Positions 20,301-32,400 of a DNA stretch of 64,000 bases are shown here, one piece after another. The translations under genes were made by a program, and so were the position numbers. A model generated the notes under the pieces. That model was not told the origin of the DNA, did not search any database, and saw only the letters and a list, made by a program, of their open reading frames with translations. Location of the stretch: positions 7,263,273 to 7,327,272 of the forward strand of contig NC_087378.1 in assembly GCF_963675165.1 (NCBI RefSeq), read 5' to 3'. Position 1 is the stretch's first letter; every line of letters starts with the position of its first letter. The DNA comes from Halichondria panicea (Eukaryota; Porifera; Demospongiae; Suberitida; Halichondriidae).

Positions 20301-22306
20301 GTACACCTCTACAATGATGCAGCCCACAGCCCACAAATCAACGGGGGAATTGTAAGTGGTGGAGTGGAGGCACAACTCTGGGGCTCTATACCTGCAGAGG
20401 GCACATGTATAATTATGGTGTGTTGAAGGAAGTTAGAAGTCACATGTGTACACAGTACACACGCACACACCTGTATACCCCCGGCCACAACAGACTTAAA
20501 CAAACTGTTTTGTAGTCTTTTTGATTCTTTGATTGACTTAAAGACTTCTGTGTATATAACCTAGCTGCACCTAGATGTACATATTGATACTGCCTTCTAA
20601 GGTAGACTACATGCTTGTGTTGCAGTACATGGTCAATGCTTGTGTAAACTACCATAGTAAACTTACCACCTGGTGGACACATATTCAGTGAAAGGTGGCC
20701 TGCTCCGTATCTCTCTGGCCAGTCCAAAGTCAGCAATCTTGACCACCTCTCCTGTGCAGAGCAAGTTCTCAGGCTTTAGGTCACGATGAAAGAATCCTGG
20801 AGAACAATTAAACTAGTAAAATGTACGATACAGAATATTTTGCTGGTGAAAAGCGAATGAGCTAAAAGCAGAAAATGACTTGTGTGACCCTTTACAATCA
20901 AATTATTGCGTTCTGGCAAGGATCGTGTGTATTTACTATTAGATTTTGCGATTTTATTGTTGCGAAATGATCAACCCTCGCAAAGTTCGCATAATTTTTT
21001 TTTTTTATGTTTGATGCTCGCAAAACATTCTAGTAATACGATCATGCAGCCTCCACACATACATGCTTACACTAGATGTAACTGAGTGCACTTTCATATT
21101 ACACATAAACAAACATTCCAAAGAATGGAGCTAACGGCCGGCCGCTACTCTCACCATGTTTGTGCATGTATGTGAGTCCTTGTAGTAGCTGGTAGGCAAT
21201 GTTACGTACGGTAGCCTCAGGGAACCGAGTGGTTCGATTCTTGGTCACCTCGTACAGATTCTCTTTCATGAACTCAAACACAAAGTAGAGTTTGTTGTCC
21301 TCGCGAAGCAACTCCTTCAACTGTACAATGTTGGGGTGCTTAAGCTTCATCAGAGACTGCAGGGGGGATAAAATTAATGAAGATATAAGATACATGTCAG
21401 AGTGTCATACACGGGGGGGGATATCCCCCGTCTGGCTCAAATTTCCCCCCTCTAAAATATTTATTCAGGTACTAGTATGACTGAGTACTGAGTACATGGT
21501 ATATGCAAAAAGGCAACCCCAAAACCCACCAGAATTCACCTAAAGATCATTTAAATTTGACCAAGCATTCCTGGATTTCCATAGCCGGCGATGTTGCATA
21601 CTAACATCTAGGGTATTGAAATAACAGTTGACCTATTTTGCTACCTAAATTTTCTGTGCCTTTTAGACCCCCCCCCCCTTTCAAAGTGTGACTTTATTTC
21701 TCCCCCTCTACTTCAATCCTGTATATAATAATTATGGCACCCTGCATGCATCAAGCGATGAATTGTGGTCATGATCTTTACCTAATCTAAGCTCCCGCAC
21801 ATGTACAATGTATGAGTTTGAGATTTACCTTAACCTCTCTAAGATTGACGCATTCATCCCAATCCTTGTACTCTCTCTTCATCCTGTAAAGCACACAACG
21901 CACACACAGTCAATGAAATGTAACTACAGAGCACTTGTGTATGTAATAGATAATTATAGGAGACGGAGTATTTTATAAAGAATACAGGCACAAGCACGAG
22001 GGTGAGTTGCCTGTATATATATTGCATAAAACACGAGGATTCTCATGCTATAATTTGTGTTTTATATTACGACGACCCTTTACCAAATTATACCTCGAGG
22101 CTATACAGCCATGTAATATAATACGGAAGGGACTGTATGACTTTTATTACACGTTTTTCGTTTTTTAACCTTGACACAACGTGGTATACACTCAGGCACA
22201 CTCACATTTTAATGGCAACTGTATCCCCGGACACACGGTGTTTGCCCAAATGAACACATCCAAACGTGCCATCACCCAGCTGTCTGAGTAGCACATAGTC
22301 CTTCAT
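17372..22306 (-). CDS. MAK: MAK/ICK (RCK family) serine/threonine kinase
   Basis: Nine coding exons: 22206-22306 (exon from 22337), 21829-21883, 21155-21356, 20667-20796, 20220-20391, 19724-19891, 19165-19592, 18660-18841, 17372-17619; 561 residues, phases exact. Kinase domain residues 4-285: GDGTFGCV glycine loop, VAIK (Lys33), [41 protein letters not shown], then [42 protein letters not shown]. The long tail keeps RCK features ([13 protein letters not shown], final GRTDWTAK). The family acts in ciliary length control and is activated by CCRK phosphorylation of TxY; here it is TEY as in MOK, although the rest matches MAK/ICK. A 5' noncoding exon probably lies at about 22459-22560 (ends AAGAAACCAA before GTGAGT). 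The final TAA overlaps a donor-like AAAGTAAGT, so one more tiny exon cannot be excluded. Confidence 0.92.
17776..17945. repeat. Imperfect foldback in last kinase intron
   Basis: GTTATAGTTATAACACG near 17790 and CACGTGTTATAACTAG near 17905 are inverted, with TATTGCACT...AGTGCAATATA inside. About 150 bp. The adjoining 18110-18190 holds three copies of a CTGCAAARCAGCCCCRCCCCA motif. Confidence 0.6.
19971..20045 (+). repeat. 16-bp tandem repeat (ACACAGCATCACTAC)
   Basis: Four to five near-identical 15-16 bp copies in a kinase intron. Confidence 0.85.
20825..21039. mobile_element. MITE, ATTACTAGAAT family, copy 2
   Basis: Shares GCTGGTGAAAA, GCGTTCTGGCAAGGATCGTG and GTTTGATGCTCGCAAAACAT then TCTAGTAATAC with copy 1. 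In the intron between kinase exons 4 and 5. Confidence 0.8.
21397..21725. mobile_element. TGTCATACAGG-family element, decayed copy
   Basis: AGAGTGTCATACACGGGGGG at the left, TCTCCCCCTCTACTTCAATC then CTGTATA at the right, with AACAGTTGACCTATTTT inside; the same words occur at 35181-35352. Confidence 0.65.
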
Positions 22307-22311
22307 CTCAT
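22303..22311 (-). promoter_or_regulatory. Minimal uORF overlapping the kinase start
   Basis: On the minus strand ATGAGATGA: an ATG with one codon and a stop whose last bases overlap the true ATG. It is the first ATG of the predicted mRNA if the upstream exon is noncoding. Confidence 0.5.
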
Positions 22312-22797
22312 AGATCTCTGTCTGATAGTTGTGTATACTGTAGGAGGGATGTGGTGCACTAGTACATGCAGTATACACACCACGTGTGTGTGTGTGTGTG
22401 TGTGTGTGTAGCAATCAGTTCTGTAAATAACATCTACAAAAACACAGCCTATACTCACTTGGTTTCTTGAAAGACTTGAATCTTGGGAGATGGATGTCTA
22501 CTAAGCTAGAACAAAACGGAGAGCTCCACCCCACCAGTACCAGTCATTTGATTGATGATCCCTCTCTGTAACGTGAACGTGTGAAAGAAAAACATTGTTT
22601 GCCATGGCAACAACATTAACACCCACTCAACATAAGAGATGGGCGGGGCTCTCTTCTCCAGACCGAAATTTTGCTTTTATAATTATGCAGTATTAGACAG
22701 AAATGGATGCTGAGAAATGGTAGACATTGAACATGGAATGACAACAAAAACAGTGCGTAAAATGAAGTGATTTGATGAGAGTGATGACAGTAGCTAG

Positions 22798-25700
22798 TTA
22801 TAGTGCATCGTCCTCAGTTGCTTGGTTCTCTTGACTCATCTCATTCTCACTGAGATCACCCTCTGAGTTGTTACTGCCCTCTTCATCCATTGGGAGCTGC
22901 ATCGGCAATACCATACAAAGCTTCAAAACTTGCAAAGAAGCAGCCATAATTATAGCGTACTATTCAGTTAGCTTTGGTCTATAGACATGTTCTAATTTCT
23001 AGGAATAACCTTAGGCCTAATACAAGGTACAACTTTACACAAGTAGAGGGGCTCTGAGGTTGGCAAAACGCGCTGACTCTTATAACCAAAGCACCCTATT
23101 GTCTACGGCCCACCTATATATATAATTATAGCCCACACTTCTTTGGGTCAAACAAATAAGGCCTTAAAAAAATACTTGAACAGCCATCAAGCCATTGTGA
23201 CAAGTATTACTATAGAGGTCGGCAATGCGCAGTGCACTCTTGAAACATAACCAATATGGGAAACTACTTAGGGGGGGGGGAGCCCTCTATTGTGTGTATG
23301 GCCTTGCTGTTATTGAGCCCCTACTGTATACACATGTAGTTTTTCCCTACATTAGCCTGTACTTCATATTATCCTATACCTCTTGGTGCCGCCCTACCAC
23401 AACAACTTTTAGCCCAACTAAATGTGGTTCGACTCTTGAATATTATGCTAAGTATCATACTTGCATGTATACCTGAAACGTGATTCCATTGAAATTACAC
23501 AGTAGTATTCTCTGTCCGTTCATATCGACAGCTTCCACAAACGAAGGCTCATTGTTGGGAGGAAGGTCAGCACATGCTCCATTCTCAGATCCCATCTCTG
23601 TGATCTCCTCTTTTTTCTTAGAGTGGTCAATCGGGCAGAGGGCTTTTAGTGGGTCAGGGATCGGGCCCCAGTCACGATAGTAGCTCATGTACTCCTGTAG
23701 TGTGTGCAAACAGCTAATGTATGGTTAAATATACTACACAACGTACATATATAATGCTATACGTAGCAGGTGTCATACAGGATTTTGAAGTAGAGGGGGG
23801 AATAAGAAAAGTAACCAGGAAATGTTGCTACTGTTATCTCAATACCCCAGCTATGTACCTCAGTTATGACACCTGTGTAGGTATACCAATACTGTAGCAA
23901 TAGCTACGTACTTCTAACCAAGAAAAATTTAAGCTGGTACAAACCTTGAGGTGTTGTGGTAGGGGGAGCTCTGATATCCTGCTGTAGTTGGCTCTTTCCA
24001 AGTGTCGGAGGATCACTAGTCGACTCAGCTCCTTCAAAGAGAGGGGCTCCACAGCTGCACACAAAAAATATTAATCAACTGTATGATTCAAGCAGTAGTA
24101 TATGATTTTAATACTATGCAGGCTTCAAAAGTAAAAAAACTGTATTTATATGTGCTTTATCACTGAAAAAAGAAGATCTTACGTAATTCCAGAGCTTCCA
24201 TTTTCTTGACTACCTCTTTAGAGGGTAGTACTAGCTCAGCGAATGAGACACTTGGCAGGACCACATCCGTCACCCACTCTGTCTCACCAGTGCGTCTGAT
24301 GCACTCCAACTGTGTGAGGTGTGTGAAGTGTGTGTGTGTGTGAAGGGGGGTTAGCACATAGCCGGGTATCCAAGATACACATAATAATATTCATGTTAAG
24401 CTGCAATAAACAGTATCATAAATCCATCCACAACATCTGCTACCGCGGGGGATACATGAATGCTACTAACACTTAGTCCCTTTACAATGGACATCCTTGG
24501 AGAGCAAAGTTTTAGTGGCTGCTATACAAAAGTGACCTTTGTTGCCAGAAGTTGTTTTGTTCAGGGCAGGGGTGGCCGATAAGATGTGTTCTACTGTACA
24601 ACTGGGTCACTACACACCATTACTTTTATCATAAATACAAATGTACTCACAACCGTCAGAGTGGCTTAAGTAATATGAGGGAGAGATCTTCTCATGTGCT
24701 CTAGTAATATTCAACTACAGATGTAACAGCAATGGTTACCTCATTCTCTAGAGGCATGACGAGTATACCTCCCACACTGATCATATTCTTCATGAGCTGG
24801 GCATGCTCAGCAGGGCAGCCAGCTCCACAGTAGATCCTGTCATACAGCACATTACCAGGACTCACAAGCAAACCATTCCCGACAATGAACATCGGCTCAC
24901 AGAATTCAACCGGATCGTACCAAGGGGAACTGTCACGGAACTCAGCGAGTTTCTTCTGTGCAAAATCAACGTTGTCTTGATGCAGTTCTATGCCGTGGTT
25001 GATTCCATACGATCCGATTATGAGTCCAGCCATAGTAGACATGTAGCCTGTACCACTGCCAACGTTTAAGAACAAGAGACCTGAAAGTGAAGAGTATAGA
25101 GTGTAACAGGATAATTATGTTCTGATCGAGTTGATCCTATCAAGACCAAAAAGACATCCAATTTTCTCTTGAGCAAGGACACTGAGGAACCTCCAACAAA
25201 GGCCCATCCAGACACCGAATTAACAAACTACATGTATACATGTAAATCAACAAGGCTATTATAGCCCAAGCCTTTTCACTGACCTAAACATAATTATTAT
25301 CATTTAGATAGGTATTTCAAAGGGCTACGAAACACATATTTTACTACACACAAGAGCATAATTACAGCTAGTCTACAACACAAGCCATGTAAGAGTGATC
25401 ATAACGTAAACATAATTATCGTTTTTGTTTTATTATTATTTAACTGACAATACCTTTGTCTAGTTTGAGTGCCTCCATAGCTCTGGAGTAGATGCATGGT
25501 GCTGATAGGTGGAGGGTGCCCTTACGCCAGGCATGGTCCTCGTACGCCTCCAGGGGATCATCCTCCCCCTCCTCGAATATCATGTAGTAACTGCGGTCAA
25601 CTTGACGAAACACCTGAATCAATATGACACACTCTGACTACAGTGGAACCCCTAAACGTAGACTCTCTGAACTATGGGGACCTTTCTATAATCAGGACAC

Positions 25701-25848
25701 TCCCAACTCCAATTATTATATAGAAGCACATGGAAATCACAACACCTCAATAATTAGTTCCAGATTTAATTAGAGGTTCTGTAAATCCATAAACTTAACA
25801 AAAGAGGATATGCGACATAGATTATCCTTTGTTAGCATGCTACATCTG

Positions 25849-25905
<57 letters not shown>

Positions 25906-26002
25906 CTACCTTCTCCACACTGGGTTCATTGATGTATCCCTCATAACAGAGGTTGTCCACGAGCTCCTCGTTGTCACGGCCAGCACTCACTGCTCCACCC
26001 AT
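22798..26002 (-). CDS. PCMTD1: PCMTD-type protein (isoaspartate methyltransferase-like with SOCS-like box)
   Basis: Seven exons: 25910-26002, 25454-25613, 24740-25080, 24183-24309, 23945-24054, 23473-23694, 22798-22896; 383 residues. MGGAVSAGRDNEELVDNL at the start is the PCMTD hallmark (a predicted N-myristoylation site). The Rossmann methyltransferase core follows: LHLSAPCIYSRAMEAL, FLNVGSGTGYMSTMAGL, GINHGIELH, YDRIYCGAG, VGGILVMP. Residues about 255-275 (LSLKELSRLVILRHL) match the BC-box/SOCS-like segment by which PCMTD1/2 bind Elongin BC; LPLPQHLKEYMSYYRDWGP follows. The tail is acidic (NNSEGDLSENEMSQEN). Vertebrate PCMTDs bind SAM and act as Cullin-5 E3 substrate receptors with little methyltransferase activity. 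Head to head with HADHB, start codons 460 bp apart. Confidence 0.93.
23768..23874. mobile_element. TGTCATACAGG-family element, short copy
   Basis: AGGTGTCATACAGG at the left, TTATGACACCT at the right, with TTTTGAAGTAGAGGGGGGAA next to the left end. In a PCMTD intron. Confidence 0.75.
25850..25903. repeat. (GT)n microsatellite
   Basis: About 27 GT units; ends 7 bp from the donor of PCMTD exon 1. Confidence 0.95.
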
Positions 26003-26462
26003 CACGTCCTGCAAGCAAAGGATTATCAATCAATCAATCAATCAATATCAATATCAAACTATTGACAATAACAAATACGAGATATTACGATAATAGTCGA
26101 ATTAGGTCGTAAAATCAGACCAAGCCATTAACTATAAATTATATTGTATCGTAATTTTAATAATATAACTACAATATAAACCAGCACAGCTTTGTGTGAG
26201 GTGGGTCTGACTGTTCTGGCTTACATTTACAAGTTCCAATAGTGTATGATCTGGTCACCGTCTTGGCAGGAGACTAACTCAAGTTTACTGTCAACAGGTG
26301 ATACATGAAATACTCGCATTCTTGAGCTTGTAAACAAAAAAGCTTAATTGACTACACGTGACTCTTATCATGGTGGAGATCTTAGCCCACTAGATACAAA
26401 TAACCTTTGACCTATACAATAGCTTCAGTGACCTTAACGTACTTGTTCATGTTAGAATCCTG

Positions 26463-29400
26463 ATGATGTCTTCCTTGGCTAGAGTGAGTCTGTACAGACA
26501 TGCAGCTCTTCAAAGATGCAATGGTGAGAGTGTGTTTTTGTGATGTGACTCTGTCAATCAACTTTTATATGATCGAAATTTAATACCGACATAATCATAA
26601 TAAATCTAATAATAATAAATCTCTATGGTTGCAGGATTGAGATTGGCCAGCTCCTCTGCACAGACAACAAAACGTAATGACCACTTTATATATGAAAGCA
26701 TTAGGTGTACACGCACTATAATATATTCCACCCCTAACCCAATAACCTTAATGTCTTTGGGCATTCACATTTCCTATTATATTTTTATCGTAAAATTAGG
26801 TTTGCAAAATTATGAGTGTGCCCTTTAAGCTACACCCCCACCGTATTATACTACTGTGGGGGGGGGGGGGGGTACAACACAAGGATACATTATGGAGAGT
26901 ACAGGGAGGTACTTAATATATTTACTATCTGTGTGTTGTTCAAGGGGGGGGGGGGGGGCGGGGGTACAACACAAAAATACATTATGCACAAAGATACCTT
27001 ATGGAGAGTACAGCACATTGATATATGTGTTGTTCAGGTGGTGGTGGTGGTGGTCGCAATGTGGTGCTGGTGGAGGGAGTTCGTACTCCATTCCTCACCA
27101 GTGGATCGAGGTGAGTCCCTCACTTGATTAGACTGAAAATAATATTGTCTTCTTGCAGTTACAAGGACCTGTTGGCTCATGACCTGCAAAGATTTGCTTT
27201 CCAGTGAGTTAAATACCAACTAGTTGTATATCTTTATTATATGCAAACACTGTACACACGTACACCATACAGGGGCCTATTGAGTCGCACAGGCATACAA
27301 CCAGGTAAGAGGATTTATAAAGCAAGCAGTGTACTTACATACTCCTTTGCATAGGGTTCATTGTGTTCACACCATGTACAGCAATACCTGACTATTGGCA
27401 TACATGTAGATCTATACTATTGAGGTCACCCTGTGTTAGCAGGTCACCCTCTTATAATACAGCCACATCAATAAGTCCCTAAGTCTCCATAGCATGTGTT
27501 TGGACCTGTGTTAGCAGGCCACCTCTTTATTACAGCCACTGTTGGTTTGCTCAAGGGATGACCTCACTCTATACTGTGTCTCCTTACATAGATGATCATT
27601 TAATATGTGAATGTATGATAAAAAGAACATTTGTTTACTCCAGACCAAGTGGACCACATTATAGTTGGCACGGTGATACAGGAGGTCAAGACCAGCAACA
27701 TAGCTAGAGAGGTATGTATGCACTTCTCTATCAATACTGTGATCTGATTAGTCGCGCCCAGGCTGCTATGGAATCAGGGTTTAAAGACCGTATCCCCTGT
27801 CACACGGTTACCATGGCTTGTATTTCCTCCAACATGGCTATCACAACTGGTGAGAAGTAATGTAAATAAATTGTCTAGTACTTTTCTGAGTAGCCTTTTA
27901 GTTCAGTAGTTCAGTGCTGTTCAGTACTGTAGTTCAGTTTCGGCCCAGCTGCTGGGTTGAATCAACGCACACACACATCTCGTGCATGCTGTACAGGTGT
28001 GAGTCAGATAGCCTCGGGGCAGAGTGATGTGGTGGTGGCTGGAGGGGTGGACTTCATGTCGGACGTCCCTATTCGTCTCTCCAGGGGACTCAGGAAAAGT
28101 CTACTTGCTATGAACAAGGTGACTAACAGATTATTGTTCAGGAATGGTGTACTTAGATTAGTGATTGCTTTTGGGGTCAAATTTTCCATTATCTGGGAAA
28201 AGCGTGGGCATGTAATATGGGTTTTTCTTCTGAAATGGTCCTGTTTTCAGAGCTAACTTTGAGGGTTCGTAACTTGAGTTTAGGAAGGTCCAACTAAAAG
28301 ATACATTTTAGTAGTTCTGTGGTGTGCTTAGATCAACAATCGCTTTCTTCGTGCCCAATAATATTTCCCATTTTTAAAAGTATATAAGTGAGTGTTGTGG
28401 AAAATTGCTATGGCGATTACTTTTATTAATTTTCCGGCAGATCCTACTACTACATGTGATATTGACTGATTGTTTTTATTGTACAGGCCAAGTCTGCTGG
28501 AGCCAAGCTAAGCACTTTGTTCTCCGGCCTCAAGTACCTCGGGATTGAGGTAAATGTCTGTTCTGCTATAATAGTAAATGTCTAGCCTCGATTCCAAGCC
28601 GCTGAGAAAGACGGCCTGGTATACACTGTTTACGCATGCGCCAGAATTACCCAGAATCTGGGTAATCGTAAATTGCAGTATATTTATCAGTATTCTTATT
28701 CCGCATTAGTTTGTAAAACATTGATATCCGTTTCATTTATAATGATGTCATTGAAAAAAGAAATCTAGTCCAAGTTGTGTAATGGCTGCTACCTTCTCTT
28801 CTGCTCTCGCGTACGCATTATCCTGTGTTGGAAAACCAGGTCTAGTGAAAGACAAGCAGCTGGAGGCGTTAAAGTGTCTGTACGCTGGTGTTTATGTGGG
28901 TACCGTACCGACCGGCTATGGCAAGTCCCAGAGCAAGTCCATCTGCTTTCCAGACACTCCCTTTCTTGATTGATGTGAAGCTTGACAGGACCAGTGCACC
29001 TCTCTCTGAAAGAAGTGTTGTGATGGTGATTTCTCCTCTTGTTTCTCTGAGTGAAGCCATCTTCAAAGTGTTGGTGTGTCTGTTCGACGTTCAGTGCCAT
29101 TCTCTCTGGAAGGAAGTATTGTTGTGACATTTGCCGAAAATTGGTCACAGAGTAAGTACGTGGTATCTGATCCGAGAACTGTGTGACCTGAATGTGTTTA
29201 CAATCCGAGGGACTTGTGTGTATCCGATCCGAGGGACTTGTGTGTATCTGATCCGAGGGACTTGTTGCTTGAGTGTGTATTAATGGATAGTGCTTTCAAT
29301 GGTAAATCTATTGTGTAAATCAATAAGTAGTCCTCACATTATGTTACGTCACAGCCACTGTACTTATCCACATTTATTTTTTACCCACAGGTTTAACTAA

Positions 29401-32400
29401 TTAATTTTCTTATGAGATTAACTTGTCGCCTGAGTGTGTATCCGATCCAAGCCTCAAGTTAATGAATAAATCTACAGAGCTGATGTTTTACTTAGCTGTC
29501 TCTGTCTACAGTATATGCAGAGAGGTAGCCTCTTCTTTTTCTTTTTTCTGTTCTTTATCACAATAACTGTTTAACGTTCAATGAGATAAAATACGGTAAA
29601 TAATAAATTAATTGTCCACCCACGCGCCAACAGTAAATACCAGGCCCACTATTCAAGGGGCTGGAGTCGAGGCTAGTAAATGTCTAGCATTTGTGTTTGG
29701 TAAGGATCACTTGAGTAATATATTTACCTTGCATGCACACACTCAGCTCCCGGCCATTTCAGAGTTTTCAACCAATGAGACGATGGGCCACAGTGGGGAC
29801 AGACTGGCAGCTGCGTTTGGTGTGTCTCGTAAAGACCAAGATGACTATGCCATGCGGTCCCACTCTCTGGCCTCTGAAGCTAGTAAGAATGGCTTGCTGG
29901 AGGACATTCTCTCTGTGCATGTACCTGGTGAGTGGCAGGGTTAAGAACTTCAGTCTACAATGTAGCTCTGGTTTGCTCAAAAATGGTAGATTTTGTCCTG
30001 TCACAGATCATTTCTTCATGTATATAAGGTGTTAGCATAAAAGGTAAGGGTTATGGTTTGTGGGGTTATATGTGTTAGGGTATATGTGTTAGGGTATATG
30101 TGTTAGGGTATATGTGTTAGGGCAAGAGGTTAGTAGTCATACTCATGGTACAGTACATGTACATACCATTTTTTCCAAGGACTGCAGAATGTCCGTGTCT
30201 TTTCTTTTTGAATTGGACCATCCATAGTTTATTTATGGACATTCAGGTTTTACTATGAAGCCAAATGTTGATCTTCATGCACCTTGTATTTGGTTATGTA
30301 TGCAGTTACTGTATCAATACTGTGATCTGCCTTTCTCCCTCCCTCTCTCCCCCCTCTCCCTCTCCCTCTCCCTCTCCCTCTCCCTCTCCCTCTCTCCCCC
30401 CCCTCTCTCCCTCCCTCTCCCTCCTCCCCTATCTCCCTCCCTCCCTCTCCCTCCCTCTTCCTCTCCCTCCCTCCCTCTCCCTCCCTCTTCCTCTCCCTCC
30501 CTCTCCCTCCCTCCTCTCTCCGCAGGTAGTAAGAAGGTGACGACAGTGAGCAGTGACAATGGCATACGAGTGTCCACTCCAGAACAGATGGCAAAGCTCA
30601 AGGCTGCCTTTGTGAGACCACACGGAACTGTCACAGCAGCCAACGCTTCTTTCCTGGTATGTGAACAAGTGCATGAATAATTTTTGAGCAAGGCATATTG
30701 TAACCAGAGGAGGTACAGCACTTTTTTTACCATTGTGATGACGTTTGCTTAGCTGGCTGTTTACCGCGACATAGCCGCGACAAACTCTAGGCTTGTAGAA
30801 CGCTTGTAACTGACTGTTAGCTATCTCTAGCTCTCACTTCTTGTAGCAAGCATATCTCGTAACTGAATAGGGGTTCACTGGGGTTCAGCAACGGAACCAG
30901 TTTGATCTAGGTTCACTGGGGTTCAATGATGGAAGCAGTTGATCTCGGTCTACTACTCTTGACTAGAAAAGCCTTAGTCACAGAATAACAGAGAACACAC
31001 TACACAAAAAGATTGGAATGCAATTAAAAGAAAGATGCGTGTCGTACCTCCTCTGAATTGTAACTACTGAAATTGAAACTCAAAAAGTTGTTGTCATACA
31101 TACTTCATTACTCTATATAGCAATAGAAGCTGCTTGTTGTGTGAGGCTCTCAATAGGAAGTTAATTGGGAGGGATTAAAAGGGACTGAGCCCTTGGGAAA
31201 CTAATGAAGGCCAATAACTGGAGCTTCTATTGCTATATAGAGTAATGAAGTATGTAGGAAGTTCAATTGTGCAATGAGTGAAGCCAACTGTACGTATATC
31301 GTATAGCAGGTGATTGTCTGTAAACTTATATAGACTGCTTTCGTGTGTATATATCCTGCTATCATAAATGTGCTGTGTCGATCAGTGATGCATTAGGGTA
31401 GGTATACCATTGTGGCTACCCGGTAGTTCACTTCAAGGGATGGTGTGTCTTTCCATGTGTGGGGGTGGTGGTATAAAGTATGTTAACCTAGTTTTTGTGT
31501 CTGAAATGTGGTTATCCAATATGAATATGCTTTAGGATCAAGTACCGTGGACTCATTTCCATGAAGTTTTTACAATCAGAACTAGAGATTATGTTACATA
31601 CTACGAATGTGTTTGAGTATTTTATTACCTGATTTGTGAGAAATGGTTGTTTTTTGTTGCACAGGTATTACTCCGAAGTTTGTCGTAGATCGATTTAGAT
31701 ACCTACTTAAAATATGTACTATCGGAAACTTTGGTGTACGGGAGCATTGTTGGGTTATTGGATTGTGTTCCCCCCTGCAGACTGATGGAGCATCAGCTGC
31801 TCTGATCATGAGCGAAGAGAAGGCTCTGGAGCTGGGCTTCAAGCCAAAGGCATACCTTAGGTACAGTGTGCGTGTGCGTGTGCTTGTGCTTGTGTGTGTG
31901 TATCTTACCTTAGGTACAGTGTGTGTGTGCGTGTGCTTGTGCTTATGTGTGTGTATCTTACCTTAGGTACAGTACAGTGTATGTGTGTGTGCGTGTGTGT
32001 GTGTGTGTGTATGTGTGTGCGTGTGTGCGTGTGTGCGTGTGTGCGTGTATCTTACCTTAGGTACAGTACAGTACAGTGCGTGTGTGTGTGCGTATGTGTG
32101 TGTGCGTGTGTGTGTGTGTGTGTGTGTGCGTGTGTGTGCGTATGTGTGTGCTTGTGTGTGCGTGTGTGAGTGTGTGTGTGTGTGAGTGTGCGTGCGTGCG
32201 TGCGTGTGAGTGTGTGTGTGTGTGAGTGTGCGTGTGTGTGTGTGAGTGTGTGTGTGTGTGTGAGTGTGCGTGCGTATGTGTGTGCTTGTGTGTGCGTGTG
32301 TGTGTGTGTGTGTGTGTGAGTGTGCGTGCGTGCGTTTGTGTGTGTGTGTGTGTGTACGTAAGTGGAATGCATAAAAGTTAATTGCTATAATTACAACTAA

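Noticed and set aside
30253-30733. [17 protein letters not shown] overlapping HADHB exon 11
   Set aside because: Comes from the pyrimidine tract; only the last part (30526-30656) is real exon.
31894-32372. CVCVCV and HTHTHT ORFs on both strands
   Set aside because: Products of the GT/CA simple-repeat array.
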